Part shown: piece after piece, positions 48,309 to 57,602 of the stretch
Numbering within the stretch: position 1 is the first letter of the stretch
Layout of the letters: every line of letters starts with the position of its first letter
NCBI GenBank assembly: GCA_021840255.1
Contig: JAKBYX010000005.1
Span: 1-64,000, forward strand
Direction of reading: 5' to 3'
Origin: Nitrospirota bacterium
GTDB taxonomy: Bacteria > Nitrospirota > Thermodesulfovibrionia > Thermodesulfovibrionales > JdFR-88
Length of the DNA: 64,000 nucleotides
Made by a program: the position numbers and the translations under genes
The notes under the pieces: model-generated
Seen by the model: the letters and a program-made list of their open reading frames with translations, nothing else
Databases searched by the model: none
What the model was told of the DNA's origin: nothing

Positions 48309-49276
48309 GGGGCCTTCTTATAGACGGCGATGCGGTCCCGCCCTCCGTTTTTCCCCTCGTACAAGGCAAGGTCTGCGTTCCTGATGCTGCCGGCGATGCC
48401 GTCCTCCTGGTCATAGGCGGCAACCCCGATGGTCATCGTCACACTAAGGTAGACATTGTTGTAACTAAGCGCGCTGCCCGCAATCTGCTGCCGGATGCGC
48501 CCTGCAACCGCCTGGGCGCCCTCGACGCCGGACTCGGACAGAAGCAGGAGGAACTCTTCTCCTCCCCAACGTGACGCCACATCCTGCTCGCGCACGGACT
48601 GCTTTAAAATGGCGGAGATGGAGCGAAGCACATGGTCCCCGCATTCATGGCCGTAAGTATCGTTGAACTTCTTGAAATGGTCTATGTCGCACATCGCAAA
48701 ACAGAACGGCCTTTTCTTCCGCTTGAACCTGACCTCTTCCTCCCTGCATTTCTCCATCATGTGTATCCTGTTCCAGAGGCCCGTCAGATGGTCTGTGCTC
48801 GCCATCCGGGTTATCTGCTCCAGGGCCTTGGCAAGAAGCGCGTTTTTTTCATTGAGCTCATTGTTGACCGTCTCCAGCGTCCTGGAATATTGCTTCAGAC
48901 TCTCGCGCGAGTTCTTTATCTCAAGGTGCGTCTTTATGCGCGCATGAAGTTCCGTGGGATTGAACGGCTTTGTTATATAGTCCACCCCGCCGGAGGTGAA
49001 CCCCTTGACGATGTCATCTTCCTCATTGCTGGCCGTTATGAAGATGACCGGAATGCCGGAGGTCTCCTGGGCGGACTTCAGCAGCCCGCATGCAGTAAAG
49101 CCGTCCATTTCCGGCATCATGACATCCATGAGGACAAGGTCAGGCGAACACTGGCAGGCCAGCTTGACGGCCTTTTCCCCATTAGTGGCCACCAGTATCT
49201 CATACTGGCCCCTGAGCATCTCCCCGAGCATTTTTATATTTGCTGGCACATCGTCTGCGATCAGTATTTTTTCCAT
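48305..49276 (-). CDS. REC-GGDEF diguanylate cyclase
   Basis: The 323-residue protein has an N-terminal receiver (ILIADDVPANIKMLGEML; phospho-acceptor in LVLMDVMMPEMDG). A short coiled coil follows (SLKQYSRTLETVNNELNEKN), then a GGDEF domain with the active motif RWGGEEFLLL near residue 245. This is the PleD/WspR type of phosphorylation-controlled cyclase. It is 65 bases after a hybrid histidine kinase that may phosphorylate it. Its product would activate BcsA. Confidence 0.93.
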   Translation of the reverse strand: MEKILIADDVPANIKMLGEMLRGQYEILVATNGEKAVKLACQCSPDLVLMDVMMPEMDGFTACGLLKSAQETSGIPVIFITASNEEDDIVKGFTSGGVDYITKPFNPTELHARIKTHLEIKNSRESLKQYSRTLETVNNELNEKNALLAKALEQITRMASTDHLTGLWNRIHMMEKCREEEVRFKRKKRPFCFAMCDIDHFKKFNDTYGHECGDHVLRSISAILKQSVREQDVASRWGGEEFLLLLSESGVEGAQAVAGRIRQQIAGSALSYNNVYLSVTMTIGVAAYDQEDGIAGSIRNADLALYEGKNGGRDRIAVYKKAP

Positions 49277-49341
49277 ATCATCACCTTTTTGGTTTTTGGG
49301 CTTTTTTTGGGCTTAAATTTTTTGAGGCTGTATTTGGGGTT

Positions 49342-52300
49342 TTAAGCTCCCTGAATTTTTCCGGGGTCCAGTTTTTCAAGTGCAGCCTGCAGATGTCCCA
49401 AAGCGACGTCAAAATCGAAACTGTTCAACGCCTTGCCCAACGCCTCCATTTCCCCGGAGGCCAAAGGCAAAAACCCGCTGGCGGCATCCCCTTTGATACC
49501 TTCAAAAAAATCCGCCGCGTCAAAACTGTTTTGCCTTATCCTGTCCTCCAACTGCCTGAACAGCAGCCTTAATCTTTCCGCCTCGCCTTTTGACAGTTTT
49601 TTGGCCGCGGGGTCTTGCTCCTCTGAAACGGGGACAGCGCCTGTTTCCGTATGGAGTAAAGTCCTTGCCACATTCAGGACCCGCGTCAATTCATCGCGGA
49701 AGGCCCGCATGGTTTCCGTTATATTCCCGCTGCCGGTTTGCTTCAGGCTTTTTTCCAATTCCACGGCAGCCTGCTGGAGGTCCTGCGCCCCGATGTTTCC
49801 GGAGGTCCCCTTTATGTTATGCACAAGACGGCAGGCTTCGGCAACCTTGTCCTGCTCTAGCAGCAAGGATATTTCGCCTGGCGCCCCCCTGAAGGAATCC
49901 GCGAACTCCAGAAGGATATTCCTGAGGAGCCTTTTGTTTCCCGCCACCAGCCTCAGTGCGGCCTTCATGTTTATCCCCGGCAGGGAATCGGGCAGACCTT
50001 CATTACTATGGGCAGTAGAGCCGGCCGGACTTTGAGAGCCGGGGAATGAGCCGGAATGGGCCGCGCGCGCCGATCTATCGTCCGGCGTTTTGGGCCTGCC
50101 TCCCAGCCAGCGGCGGAGGGTCTTGAAAAACTTCTCCGGATCGATGGGCTTTGGCGTATGGTCGTTCATGCCCGCCTCAATGCAGCGCTCCCTGTCTCCG
50201 GCCATGGCGTGGGCGGTCATGGCTATGATCGGCAGATCTTTATATTTATCGTTGCCCCGGATGACTTTAGTCGCCTCCAACCCGTCCATTACGGGCATCT
50301 GGATGTCCATTAGCACACAGGCGTATTCGCACTTATCCAGCATTTCTATGGCCTCTTTGCCGTTTGAGGCGGCATCCACCTTCAGCCCGGCGCTTTCCAT
50401 CAGTTCCATTGCTACCTGCTGGTTTATGAGATTGTCTTCCACGAGAAGTACCCTGCGCCCCTCAAACAAAGCCAAAGCATCCGTGCCGGCGTTTTCAATG
50501 CGCTTTCCGGATTGCGGGCCGGACCCGCCCACGGAAACATTGCCCCCGTGAATATTCATGAGCGTGTCAAAAAGCCGGGATTGGGTCACGGGCTTGGTAA
50601 GATAGCCCCCAATGCCAAGAGATGAGGCCCTGTCCTTGACATCGTCAGCGCTATAGGCGGAAACCATTACTATCATGCTGGAGGAATCCACCATGCCGCC
50701 GCTTTTCATCATCGATATGGTTTCAACGCCGTCCATGCCCGGCATCTTCCAGTCCATGATGATTATCTGGAAGGGGTCTTTGCTGGAATTCTCCAGTATG
50801 CCCAGCGCCTCGTGTCCGGATTGTGCCGTCGTTACCTTAAACCCCATAGACTCCATGTAAGACCTGAGGACCTCCAGTGACACCTCCTGGTCGTCCACAA
50901 TAAGTACCTTCGCCCCTCTAAGCCCGGACATCTGCTTGTAATGGTCCTCATCGGATTGATGGCGGATGCTAAACGGCAGGGTGAAAAAGAACGTGCTTCC
51001 CTTGCCGTGGCGGCTGGTGAGCCCCAGATCGCCGCCCATCAGTTCGGCAAACTTTTTTGATATGGCAAGCCCCAGGCCCGTGCCCCCGTACTTGCGGGTT
51101 ACCGAGGCGTCCGCCTGGGAAAACGACTGGAAGAGCCTGCTCTTTTGCTCCTTCGTGATGCCGATGCCGGTGTCCTTTACGGAAAATTTGTAAAACCCTC
51201 TTTCCCCACCCTTGTTCTTACCCCTCTTGTATGGGCGCCTCGAGCGCAGCTCCACGGATATGAGGATGTGGCCGCTTTCGGTGAATTTCACCGCGTTATT
51301 GGCAAGGTTGATAAGTATCTGTCCCAGCCGCAGGGGGTCTCCCCTTAACAAAACCGGGATGCCTTCCTGGACGCTGAAAAGAAGTTCCAGGCCCTTTTTG
51401 TGGGCGGCATGTCCCACCACATTTGAAACATGGTCCAGCACCTCTTCCAGGTTGAAGTCCGTCTCCTCCATGGTGAATTTGCCGGCCTCTATCTTGGAGA
51501 AATCAAGGATGTCGTTTATGATGCCAAGCAGATGCTGGGCCGAATCCCGTATCTTGTTAAGGTAATCAAGCTGCTTGCCGTCCAGCTCCGTTTTTGCCAT
51601 CAGATGGGAAAGCCCGATGATGGCTTTCATGGGGGTCCTGATCTCGTGGCTCATATTTGCCAGGAATTCGCTTTTGACCCGCGCGGCGGACAGGGCCGCC
51701 TCCCTGGCCTGTATCAGTTCCTTCTGGGTGTTCTTCTCCTCCGTAATGTCCCGCACGATCTCGATGGCCCCGATCGCCTCGCCGGCTCCGTTGCGCAATA
51801 CGGACGCGCAGCCGTCTAGGTAGCGCTGCAGAAACGGGATCAGGTCCGTTTCCCCGAAAAGTCTCTCGTTGTCCTGATCGCGCCTCAGGCGGGGGTATTT
51901 CTTCTCCAGTTCCCCTTTGTCCTTTGACACAAGGTTTATGAGGATGGGCCGCCTCTCGCCATAAAACGCCAGGCTGTATTCATAGTTGCCCTTCCCTATG
52001 ATATCGGCGGCCTTTACATGCGTCATGTCCTCCATGGCCTTGTTCCAGAACATAACGACCCCGTCGTGATCAATTATGAAGGTGGGATATGGCAGGAAAT
52101 TGATTATGTTATTGAGGAGGTTATACGAATCCCGAATGGTCTTTTCGCTCTTTTTCCTCTCTGCTACGTCCCGCCATACGGTATAAATGAGCTCTCTGCC
52201 GCCATGCTTGACCAAGGTAAGTGATACCTCTACCGGGAACTCTTCCCCGTCCGCCCTTTTGTGTGTCCACTCGAACCTGTGAGAGCCGTCCCGGATGGCC

Positions 52301-52530
52301 AAAGCTATCATTTCGTCGGCCTTTTCGCTGGACAGACGTCCGTCGGGCTGAAACTTGGGAGAAAGAACCGAAGGGTGCGTATTTAAAACCTGGTCCCTGG
52401 AAGCGGCATGCAAAATGCGCACCGCAGCCTGGTTGCAGTCAACGAAATGGTTATTTTCGATCAACAGACAGGCATCAGGGGAGCATTCAAACAGCATCTC
52501 GAACGTTTTATCAGGCAGCTTCCTCTCCAC
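49342..52530 (-). CDS. Hybrid histidine kinase PAS-PAS-HisKA-HATPase-REC-REC-Hpt
   Basis: This soluble kinase of 1062 residues has PAS domains at about 10-125 and 140-270. HisKA contains NMSHEIRTPMKAI near 295, and HATPase_c has DTGIGI and GGTGLGLAISKKF. Two receivers follow (VDDQEVSLEVLRSYMES; VEDNLINQQVAMELMES), then an Hpt domain with histidine in VHNIKGTSGNIG near 910. It resembles BarA-type phosphorelay kinases. Lacking membrane helices, it should sense a cytoplasmic signal. The REC-GGDEF gene lies just downstream on the same strand. Confidence 0.93.
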   Translation of the reverse strand: MERKLPDKTFEMLFECSPDACLLIENNHFVDCNQAAVRILHAASRDQVLNTHPSVLSPKFQPDGRLSSEKADEMIALAIRDGSHRFEWTHKRADGEEFPVEVSLTLVKHGGRELIYTVWRDVAERKKSEKTIRDSYNLLNNIINFLPYPTFIIDHDGVVMFWNKAMEDMTHVKAADIIGKGNYEYSLAFYGERRPILINLVSKDKGELEKKYPRLRRDQDNERLFGETDLIPFLQRYLDGCASVLRNGAGEAIGAIEIVRDITEEKNTQKELIQAREAALSAARVKSEFLANMSHEIRTPMKAIIGLSHLMAKTELDGKQLDYLNKIRDSAQHLLGIINDILDFSKIEAGKFTMEETDFNLEEVLDHVSNVVGHAAHKKGLELLFSVQEGIPVLLRGDPLRLGQILINLANNAVKFTESGHILISVELRSRRPYKRGKNKGGERGFYKFSVKDTGIGITKEQKSRLFQSFSQADASVTRKYGGTGLGLAISKKFAELMGGDLGLTSRHGKGSTFFFTLPFSIRHQSDEDHYKQMSGLRGAKVLIVDDQEVSLEVLRSYMESMGFKVTTAQSGHEALGILENSSKDPFQIIIMDWKMPGMDGVETISMMKSGGMVDSSSMIVMVSAYSADDVKDRASSLGIGGYLTKPVTQSRLFDTLMNIHGGNVSVGGSGPQSGKRIENAGTDALALFEGRRVLLVEDNLINQQVAMELMESAGLKVDAASNGKEAIEMLDKCEYACVLMDIQMPVMDGLEATKVIRGNDKYKDLPIIAMTAHAMAGDRERCIEAGMNDHTPKPIDPEKFFKTLRRWLGGRPKTPDDRSARAAHSGSFPGSQSPAGSTAHSNEGLPDSLPGINMKAALRLVAGNKRLLRNILLEFADSFRGAPGEISLLLEQDKVAEACRLVHNIKGTSGNIGAQDLQQAAVELEKSLKQTGSGNITETMRAFRDELTRVLNVARTLLHTETGAVPVSEEQDPAAKKLSKGEAERLRLLFRQLEDRIRQNSFDAADFFEGIKGDAASGFLPLASGEMEALGKALNSFDFDVALGHLQAALEKLDPGKIQGA

Positions 52531-52715
52531 CTTGTCCCTCTGCCCGGAAAGTTTTCAAACGCGGGCGCAATCAGTAATTCTGGTGAATTATATAAAAATA
52601 CCGTCTCAAAAATAAAGATTTTTTGAACAGTTTTAACGAAACACGGGAACGCTGGCGGCAAAAATCTCCTCTTTTTAAGATGGGAACAGCCGGGGCAGTA
52701 TCACATCAAGTCCGG

Positions 52716-55115
52716 TCAGGAAGCCAGGACTTTACTTATGATCTCACTTACCTGATTAGTGTTATAGGGCTTGTTTATTACTCCGCAGAAACCGTACTTC
52801 CCGTATTCGGACATTACAGGGTCCACCGAGTAGCCGCTTGACACTAATACCTTTGCATGCGGGGCAAGCTCGTGGAGTTTAGTTACCGCCTCTTTGCCTC
52901 CCATCCCGCCAGGGATCGTCAGGTCCATAATTACAAGGTCAAAAGGCCTATTCTCTTTTTGCGCATTCATATATAAAAAAATTGCTTCATTTCCGTCTCC
53001 GGCAAAGCCTATCTCATATCCAAGGGCGGCCAGTATCGCTCCTGCTACATTCCTTATTAATGCCTCATCATCCATGATCAGGATCTTACCTTTGCCGTGC
53101 CTTACCCCTGCGGTTTCCTGGCACCCGGGGCAGGCAGTATCTTTCAATGCGGGGATGTAAATGGTAAAGGCGGTTCCTGCTCCTACCGCTGACTTGACGG
53201 ATATATGTCCCTCATGGCGTTTCAGGATCGAAAAGACCGATGAAAGCCCCAATCCGCTTCCGGTTGCCTTTGTCGTAAAATACGGGTCAAATATTCTTCC
53301 GAGATGCTCATCCGGTATGCCTACCCCCTCATCACGGAAAGTGATCCGCACATAATCCCCTGGTTCCAGTGAAGGCACTTCTCCTCCGGAGACGGTATAG
53401 TTCTCAAACCCTATATGAACTGACCCGCCTTCAGGCATGGCATGGATCGCGTTAATGATCAGATTATTAAAGACCTGATTTATCTGTCCTTTGTCGACTT
53501 CAGTGCTCCAAAGATTTGCCGGGATGTTGTAGAAACATTTTACATTGGAGCCCGACAACGCAAAATTAACAGCTTCTTTTGCTATCCCAGTTATTAAAGC
53601 AGCCTTTTTGACCGGAGCGCCGCCTTTTGCGAAGGTCAGCAATTGATGGGTCAGGTCGGTAGCTCTTTGTGCCGCCTTTTCGGCCTCCGTCAATCTCTCA
53701 AAGGCTTTGTGGTCAATTCCAATGAACATTTTTGCAAGACTCACATTGCCCATGATAGAGGTCAGCAAATTATTAAAATCATGTGCCAGGCCACCCGCAA
53801 GGATTCCCAATGACTCAAGTTTCTCCATTTTCTGCAACTCTTGCTCCAGCCTGTATTGCGCGGTAATGTCACGGAATACAAGCACCACTCCGATCGTCTT
53901 GCTCTCCCTGTCCCTTATCGGAGCGCCACTGTCAGCAATAACGATCTCCGTCCCGTCTTTCCTTATAAGGGCAGTGTGATTGGCCAGGCCCACGGTCAAA
54001 CCTGTTCTCACAACTTTTTCCGCGGGGTTTTCGCATTGTTCCCTTGTTGTTTCATTGATGATATTGAAAACCTCTGCAAGCGGCTTTCCCATTGCCTCCT
54101 CATGCTTCCATCCCGTGAGTTCCTCACCCACTTTATTGAGGAGCGTTATCATCCCTTCGGTATCGGTAACTATGACCCCATCACCTATGCTTCCTAACGT
54201 TACCGCCAACCTCTCACGCTCATTGGCAAGCAGATCTGCAGCCCGTCTCTGTTGTGTAACATCAAGCACCAATGAGGCGGCTCCAATTACCTGTCCCCCT
54301 TCATTGACCAAAGGCGTATTGAACCACTCGCAAATGAGAATTTTCCCGTCTTTTGCGTGATTTTCAATCACATTGTGAGCGCCGCCTTTCCGGGAAATGA
54401 TGTCAGACCAGATTTTATCCACATGCTCTTTCTCACTTGGAGGCAGGACCAGTTCACCAGGATATTTGCCCACGGCCTCTTGCCTGCTATAGCCGAAAAT
54501 CTTCTCCGCAGCCGGGTTCCATTCCTTGACCCTGAGGTCAAGAGTCCATTCAATGACACCCAACGGGGTATTTTGCACATGGAGATTAAGCCGCTGTTGT
54601 GATTCCCGCAACACCTTCTCAGCCTTTATCTTCTCCGTAATATCGCGGGTTATGCCCAACAGCCCAAGGATCTCACTTTTCTCATTGCGAAATGGGACAG
54701 CGTGCGTTTCAAGCCACAACCGTCTGCCTTTTAACCCCACCATTTCAAACGTCAATGTCCCCGATCCGCCGTTGCACACTTCTTTGGTGAGCCTCATGAA
54801 AGCATCTCTATACTCTGACGTAACAAGAGGACAAACGCACTTCCCTTTGACCTGTTCCAGGGACTCAGCTTCGATCATATCCAGGCCTGCCCTGTTCATC
54901 ATGAGCAGATTTCCATCGGCATCTACTATTTTCACGCATTCCGGCTCTGTTTCTATGATGGTATTGGAAAAGGCTTCGCTTTGCCGTAATTTGTTTTTTG
55001 TTTCCACAAGATCTTTGTTAATCGCAACCATCGAATAGTATCGCCATATGGCCATAACTGCAATGATCGTGATGCCTAGCCCTGTCACGAGAAAAAAAGT
55101 CATCGCACTGCCCAC
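52716..55115 (-). CDS. Membrane-anchored PAS hybrid histidine kinase
   Basis: The 799-residue protein has one N-terminal membrane helix (about 5-24) and several PAS domains between about 45 and 420 (for example LGLLGITRDITEK, GSIGDGVIVTDTEG). HisKA has AGGLAHDFNNLLTS near 440, HATPase_c has DEGVGIPDEHLGRIFDPYFTTK, and a receiver (ILIMDDEALIRNVAG; VIMDLTIPGGMGG) ends the protein. It starts with GTG at 55115. Its DNA is visibly less GC-rich than neighbouring genes, which may mean a separate origin. Confidence 0.92.
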   Translation of the reverse strand: MGSAMTFFLVTGLGITIIAVMAIWRYYSMVAINKDLVETKNKLRQSEAFSNTIIETEPECVKIVDADGNLLMMNRAGLDMIEAESLEQVKGKCVCPLVTSEYRDAFMRLTKEVCNGGSGTLTFEMVGLKGRRLWLETHAVPFRNEKSEILGLLGITRDITEKIKAEKVLRESQQRLNLHVQNTPLGVIEWTLDLRVKEWNPAAEKIFGYSRQEAVGKYPGELVLPPSEKEHVDKIWSDIISRKGGAHNVIENHAKDGKILICEWFNTPLVNEGGQVIGAASLVLDVTQQRRAADLLANERERLAVTLGSIGDGVIVTDTEGMITLLNKVGEELTGWKHEEAMGKPLAEVFNIINETTREQCENPAEKVVRTGLTVGLANHTALIRKDGTEIVIADSGAPIRDRESKTIGVVLVFRDITAQYRLEQELQKMEKLESLGILAGGLAHDFNNLLTSIMGNVSLAKMFIGIDHKAFERLTEAEKAAQRATDLTHQLLTFAKGGAPVKKAALITGIAKEAVNFALSGSNVKCFYNIPANLWSTEVDKGQINQVFNNLIINAIHAMPEGGSVHIGFENYTVSGGEVPSLEPGDYVRITFRDEGVGIPDEHLGRIFDPYFTTKATGSGLGLSSVFSILKRHEGHISVKSAVGAGTAFTIYIPALKDTACPGCQETAGVRHGKGKILIMDDEALIRNVAGAILAALGYEIGFAGDGNEAIFLYMNAQKENRPFDLVIMDLTIPGGMGGKEAVTKLHELAPHAKVLVSSGYSVDPVMSEYGKYGFCGVINKPYNTNQVSEIISKVLAS

Positions 55116-55471
55116 AATAAATTGGATTTTTGGTTAGCAAACCCCTCTGGATCTGCGGGAATTATGGCAGCAAACATTCTTTTCATCCATTGGTTTATTT
55201 GAGCCTCTGTAAAAGTCACTGTAAGAAGGGACAATGCACTGAAAAGGAAATGGAACCGGGCACTGACAAGGAGGTGGAACCTGCAAGTTGGTCTGCGGAT
55301 CAAATTGAAAAATCGTAATTTACACACATCCCCCCCCCCAACGGCATAACAATATATCAAAACCCAAAAATTTTTCAACAGATCGAGGTTCATAGATCGA
55401 GGTTCATACCCTTTTTCACGGCAAAAAGGGACTGGCAATACTTTTTCGAGGGTTGAAGGGGCGGAACGCAG

Positions 55472-55527
55472 GTTTTGCTGAGAGTAACAGATGAAGCTGG
55501 CGGGGTGGACGGTACTCTCAGCAAAAC
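55472..55527. terminator. 15-bp inverted repeat hairpin
   Basis: GTTTTGCTGAGAGTA (55472-55486) is perfectly inverted at 55513-55527 (TACTCTCAGCAAAAC), with a 26-base loop, and is followed by a run of T's. It could end transcription rightward. The loop contains the tRNA-Asp 3' fragment, so it may instead mark a recombination site. Confidence 0.5.
55498..55512. repeat. tRNA-Asp 3'-end duplicate (possible att site)
   Basis: TGGCGGGGTGGACGG is identical to 56620-56634, the 3' end (CCA, discriminator and acceptor/T-stem part) of the tRNA-Asp gene. Short copies of a tRNA 3' end about 1.1 kb away are a classic trace of site-specific integration. No integrase gene lies between the two copies. Confidence 0.6.
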
Positions 55528-55880
55528 TTTTTTAGCTATATTTTCTGCTTTTTGATGCGGCCCATGCAAAGAAACAACCCTAAAACAGGTTACTCAATGA
55601 GCAGGATATCACTAAAACCCTAAGGTTGCCTGCATGGCAAAGCACAGGCAAAAAAGTAAGGACCGGCAGGAAAAAGGCTTTCGGACTGAAAGCCGACAGC
55701 CGCCGCAGGGCGGCCGCCCACCCCCAAAATAGTCAGACACTCTTTGAAAATTAACGGCCCTTCCCTTCGATCCTGATCACCAGCTTCGAATCGAGGGACG
55801 AGCCACTTATCTGCCATTCAACTGTATTTATCGAAGATTTCATTTAGAATAGAACAAAAGGGCAAAGGAGGTGTTTTAAT

Positions 55881-56072
55881 ATGACTTTGGCTGCCGCCAA
55901 AAAGAAAATCGCCCCGGAGGATTACATACTGTCTGTGTTATCTCCGGAAGACAGGCTAGATGCCGCTTTCACGGTTGCCAGGGAAGCTTTCAAAAAGACC
56001 AAGCTTACCATGAAAGACGTCGATAATGCCGTTAAAACCGTAAGGAGAAAGGCTTACGAGAAAAAGAAATAG
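55881..56072 (+). CDS. Probable antitoxin partner of the PIN protein
   Basis: This 63-residue protein is Lys-rich and mostly helical (EDYILSVLSPEDRLDAAFTVAREAFKK in outline). It is preceded by AAAGGAGG. It lies directly before a PIN-domain gene, the usual place of an antitoxin. No DNA-binding motif is clear, so the role rests on position. Confidence 0.65.
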   Translation: MTLAAAKKKIAPEDYILSVLSPEDRLDAAFTVAREAFKKTKLTMKDVDNAVKTVRRKAYEKKK

Positions 56073-56076
56073 GGTT

Positions 56077-56481
56077 GTAATCGATACCGGTGTGCTTATC
56101 TCGGCCTTTGCCTTTGACGGCGCTCCTGAAAAGGCCCTTGAGAAGGCTTTCAAGCACTCCCAAATTTTTGTATCACCCCTGCTTATTGAAGAATACCGTG
56201 ATACCCCACTCAAACTTGAGCAACGGGGAAAGATAACCCATCAACAGATGAAGGCCCTTATTGCGGGCATAGCCGCTTTTGTCGCAAATGCCAGGATAGT
56301 TCATCCCTCAAAGGAGGTATTTTTATGCAGAGACCCCGAAGATAATATGGTCCTCGAATGCTGCCTTGCCGCGAAAGCGGGGATATTGATTACAGGGGAC
56401 AATGACCTCCTCGATATTGGCGATCTTCCCTTTGATCTTAAAATCATTACGCCCCAGGAATTTGTTGGATATCGACTTTGA
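56077..56481 (+). CDS. PIN-domain toxin-like RNase with unclear start
   Basis: This PIN-domain protein has the acidic residues in VVIDTGVLISAF, LIEEYRDT, RDPEDNMVLECCLAA and LITGDNDLLDI, the pattern of the PilT N-terminal-like toxins (COG1569 type). The first canonical start in frame is GTG 56092, which would remove the first aspartate. Codons back to a stop at 56041 include no ATG, GTG or TTG. So it may use a rare start or be joined to the upstream gene by a +1 frameshift. I give the frame from the first PIN residues. Confidence 0.7.
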   Translation, partial: VIDTGVLISAFAFDGAPEKALEKAFKHSQIFVSPLLIEEYRDTPLKLEQRGKITHQQMKALIAGIAAFVANARIVHPSKEVFLCRDPEDNMVLECCLAAKAGILITGDNDLLDIGDLPFDLKIITPQEFVGYRL

Positions 56482-56619
56482 CCTAGCCTTCTGCGTGTGT
56501 GCATACATACATACATGCGGAAAGATAATGCCATCGATCCATTCAAGAACCATAGTTTGTCGTCTGCAACACTTTATGGTTCCGCGACACACTGTGTGCT
56601 ATTGATTTTCAAGGGAGTT

Positions 56620-56696
56620 TGGCGGGGTGGACGGGGCTCGAACCCGCGACCTTCGGCGTGACAGGCCGACGTTCTAACCAACTGAACTACCACCCC
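56620..56696 (-). tRNA. tRNA-Asp (GTC)
   Basis: The minus strand gives a full cloverleaf: acceptor GGGGTGG/CCACCCC, D-loop with AGTTGGTTAGA, anticodon stem TCGGC-CTGTCAC-GCCGA with anticodon GTC, T-loop GGTTCGAGC, discriminator G and an encoded CCA. Its 3' end is duplicated at 55498-55512. Confidence 0.95.
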
Positions 56697-56729
56697 TTGG
56701 TGATGCACTGCAAACACAAACACTTCATT

Positions 56730-56805
56730 TGGTAGGCGGAACAGGGATCGAACCTGTGACCTCAGCCTTGTAAGGGCTGCGCTCTCCCGATTGAGCTATC
56801 CGCCC
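56730..56805 (-). tRNA. tRNA-Val (TAC)
   Basis: The minus strand gives acceptor GGGCGGA/TCCGCCT, D-arm GCTCAATCGGGAGAGC, anticodon stem CAGCC-CTTACAA-GGCTG with anticodon TAC, T-loop GGTTCGATC, discriminator A and an encoded CCA. It lies 33 bases from tRNA-Asp and is probably cotranscribed with it. Confidence 0.95.
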
Positions 56806-56954
56806 GGCCTTAAAAAGAAACAACAAAAAGCCTTTCAGACGAATTTATATTAAACAAAAACAAAAACCGGTTTGTCAAATGCCCCTCATATATTCTAATA
56901 GGAAAAAGGGCCCCGCGCAGCAAAAAAACAAAACGGACGAAAACCAAAACCGGG

Positions 56955-57470
56955 CTAAAACTCTATGCCGGCCCTGGCCTTAAGCCCCTTGTCCAGAGGG
57001 TGTTTTACGGCCCTCATCTCCGTTACGTAATCGGCGGCCTCTATCAGTGAGAGCGGGGCATCCCTGCCGGTCAGCACAAGCTCCACCCCGGCGGGCTTCC
57101 GCCCAAGGAACACAAGCGCCTCCTCTTGCGTGACAAGCCCGTGTTTTATCAGGTGCATGAACTCATCCATTATCACCAGGTCGTACCCTGGCATGATCAC
57201 CGCAAGCTGCTCCAGCGCCCCTATGGCCTTTGCCCTAAGCGCGCCAAGGTCGGCCCCCGGATGGAAATAGGGAGAAAGGACCTCCTTGAAACTAAGTATC
57301 CGCACCTGGAGTTTTTCCAGCATGGCTATCTCGCCCCCGTTCACCGCCTTCATGAACTGGGAGAAAAGGACCTTCATCCCCCTGCCCCTGGCCCGCACGG
57401 CAAGCCCCACCGAAGCGGTGGTCTTCCCCTTTCCGTCGCCGGTATATATATGGATCAGCCCCTTTTCCAT
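56955..57470 (-). CDS. cobO: Corrinoid adenosyltransferase, CobO/BtuR type
   Basis: CobO transfers adenosyl from ATP to cob(I)alamin. The P-loop IYTGDGKGKTTASVGLAVRARG is near residues 7-28 in outline. QFMKAVNGGE, DLVIMDEFMHLI and ELVLTGRDAP are family features. I chose the ATG at 57470, which begins MEKGLIHIYTG; an upstream in-frame start at 57536 adds a hydrophobic leader that relatives lack. Adenosylcobalamin is also a link to the B12-binding HpnJ protein, although HpnJ-type enzymes use other cobalamin forms. Confidence 0.93.
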   Translation of the reverse strand: MEKGLIHIYTGDGKGKTTASVGLAVRARGRGMKVLFSQFMKAVNGGEIAMLEKLQVRILSFKEVLSPYFHPGADLGALRAKAIGALEQLAVIMPGYDLVIMDEFMHLIKHGLVTQEEALVFLGRKPAGVELVLTGRDAPLSLIEAADYVTEMRAVKHPLDKGLKARAGIEF

Positions 57471-57602
57471 TCTGATGCCGATTATAACAACAAAAATAAT
57501 AAAACGTTTCTGAAAATTCCGTTCCGGTCCATCCAACCCTTTTTGCCATAAGCCCCTCTATAGGATATATTTTATTCATCTAAAGCTCATGAACGGGAAA
57601 AA

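Larger units (their letters stand above)
55116..55880. other. Long intergenic region
   Basis: No convincing gene is seen in these 765 bases. They hold a run of ten C's (about 55329-55338). A perfect tandem copy of AGATCGAGGTTCAT lies at 55380-55393 and 55394-55407. There is also a 15-bp inverted repeat (55472-55527) and a fragment identical to the tRNA-Asp 3' end (55498-55512). AAAGGAGG near 55863-55870 serves the next gene. Confidence 0.5.

Noticed and set aside
55100-55438. Minus-strand frame of 112 codons upstream of the membrane kinase
   Set aside because: It overlaps the kinase start in another frame, crosses the C-run and the tandem duplication, and shows no recognisable domain.
56500-56520. 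CATACATACATACATG microsatellite
   Set aside because: Four short units between genes, with no link to a start codon or promoter; probably chance.
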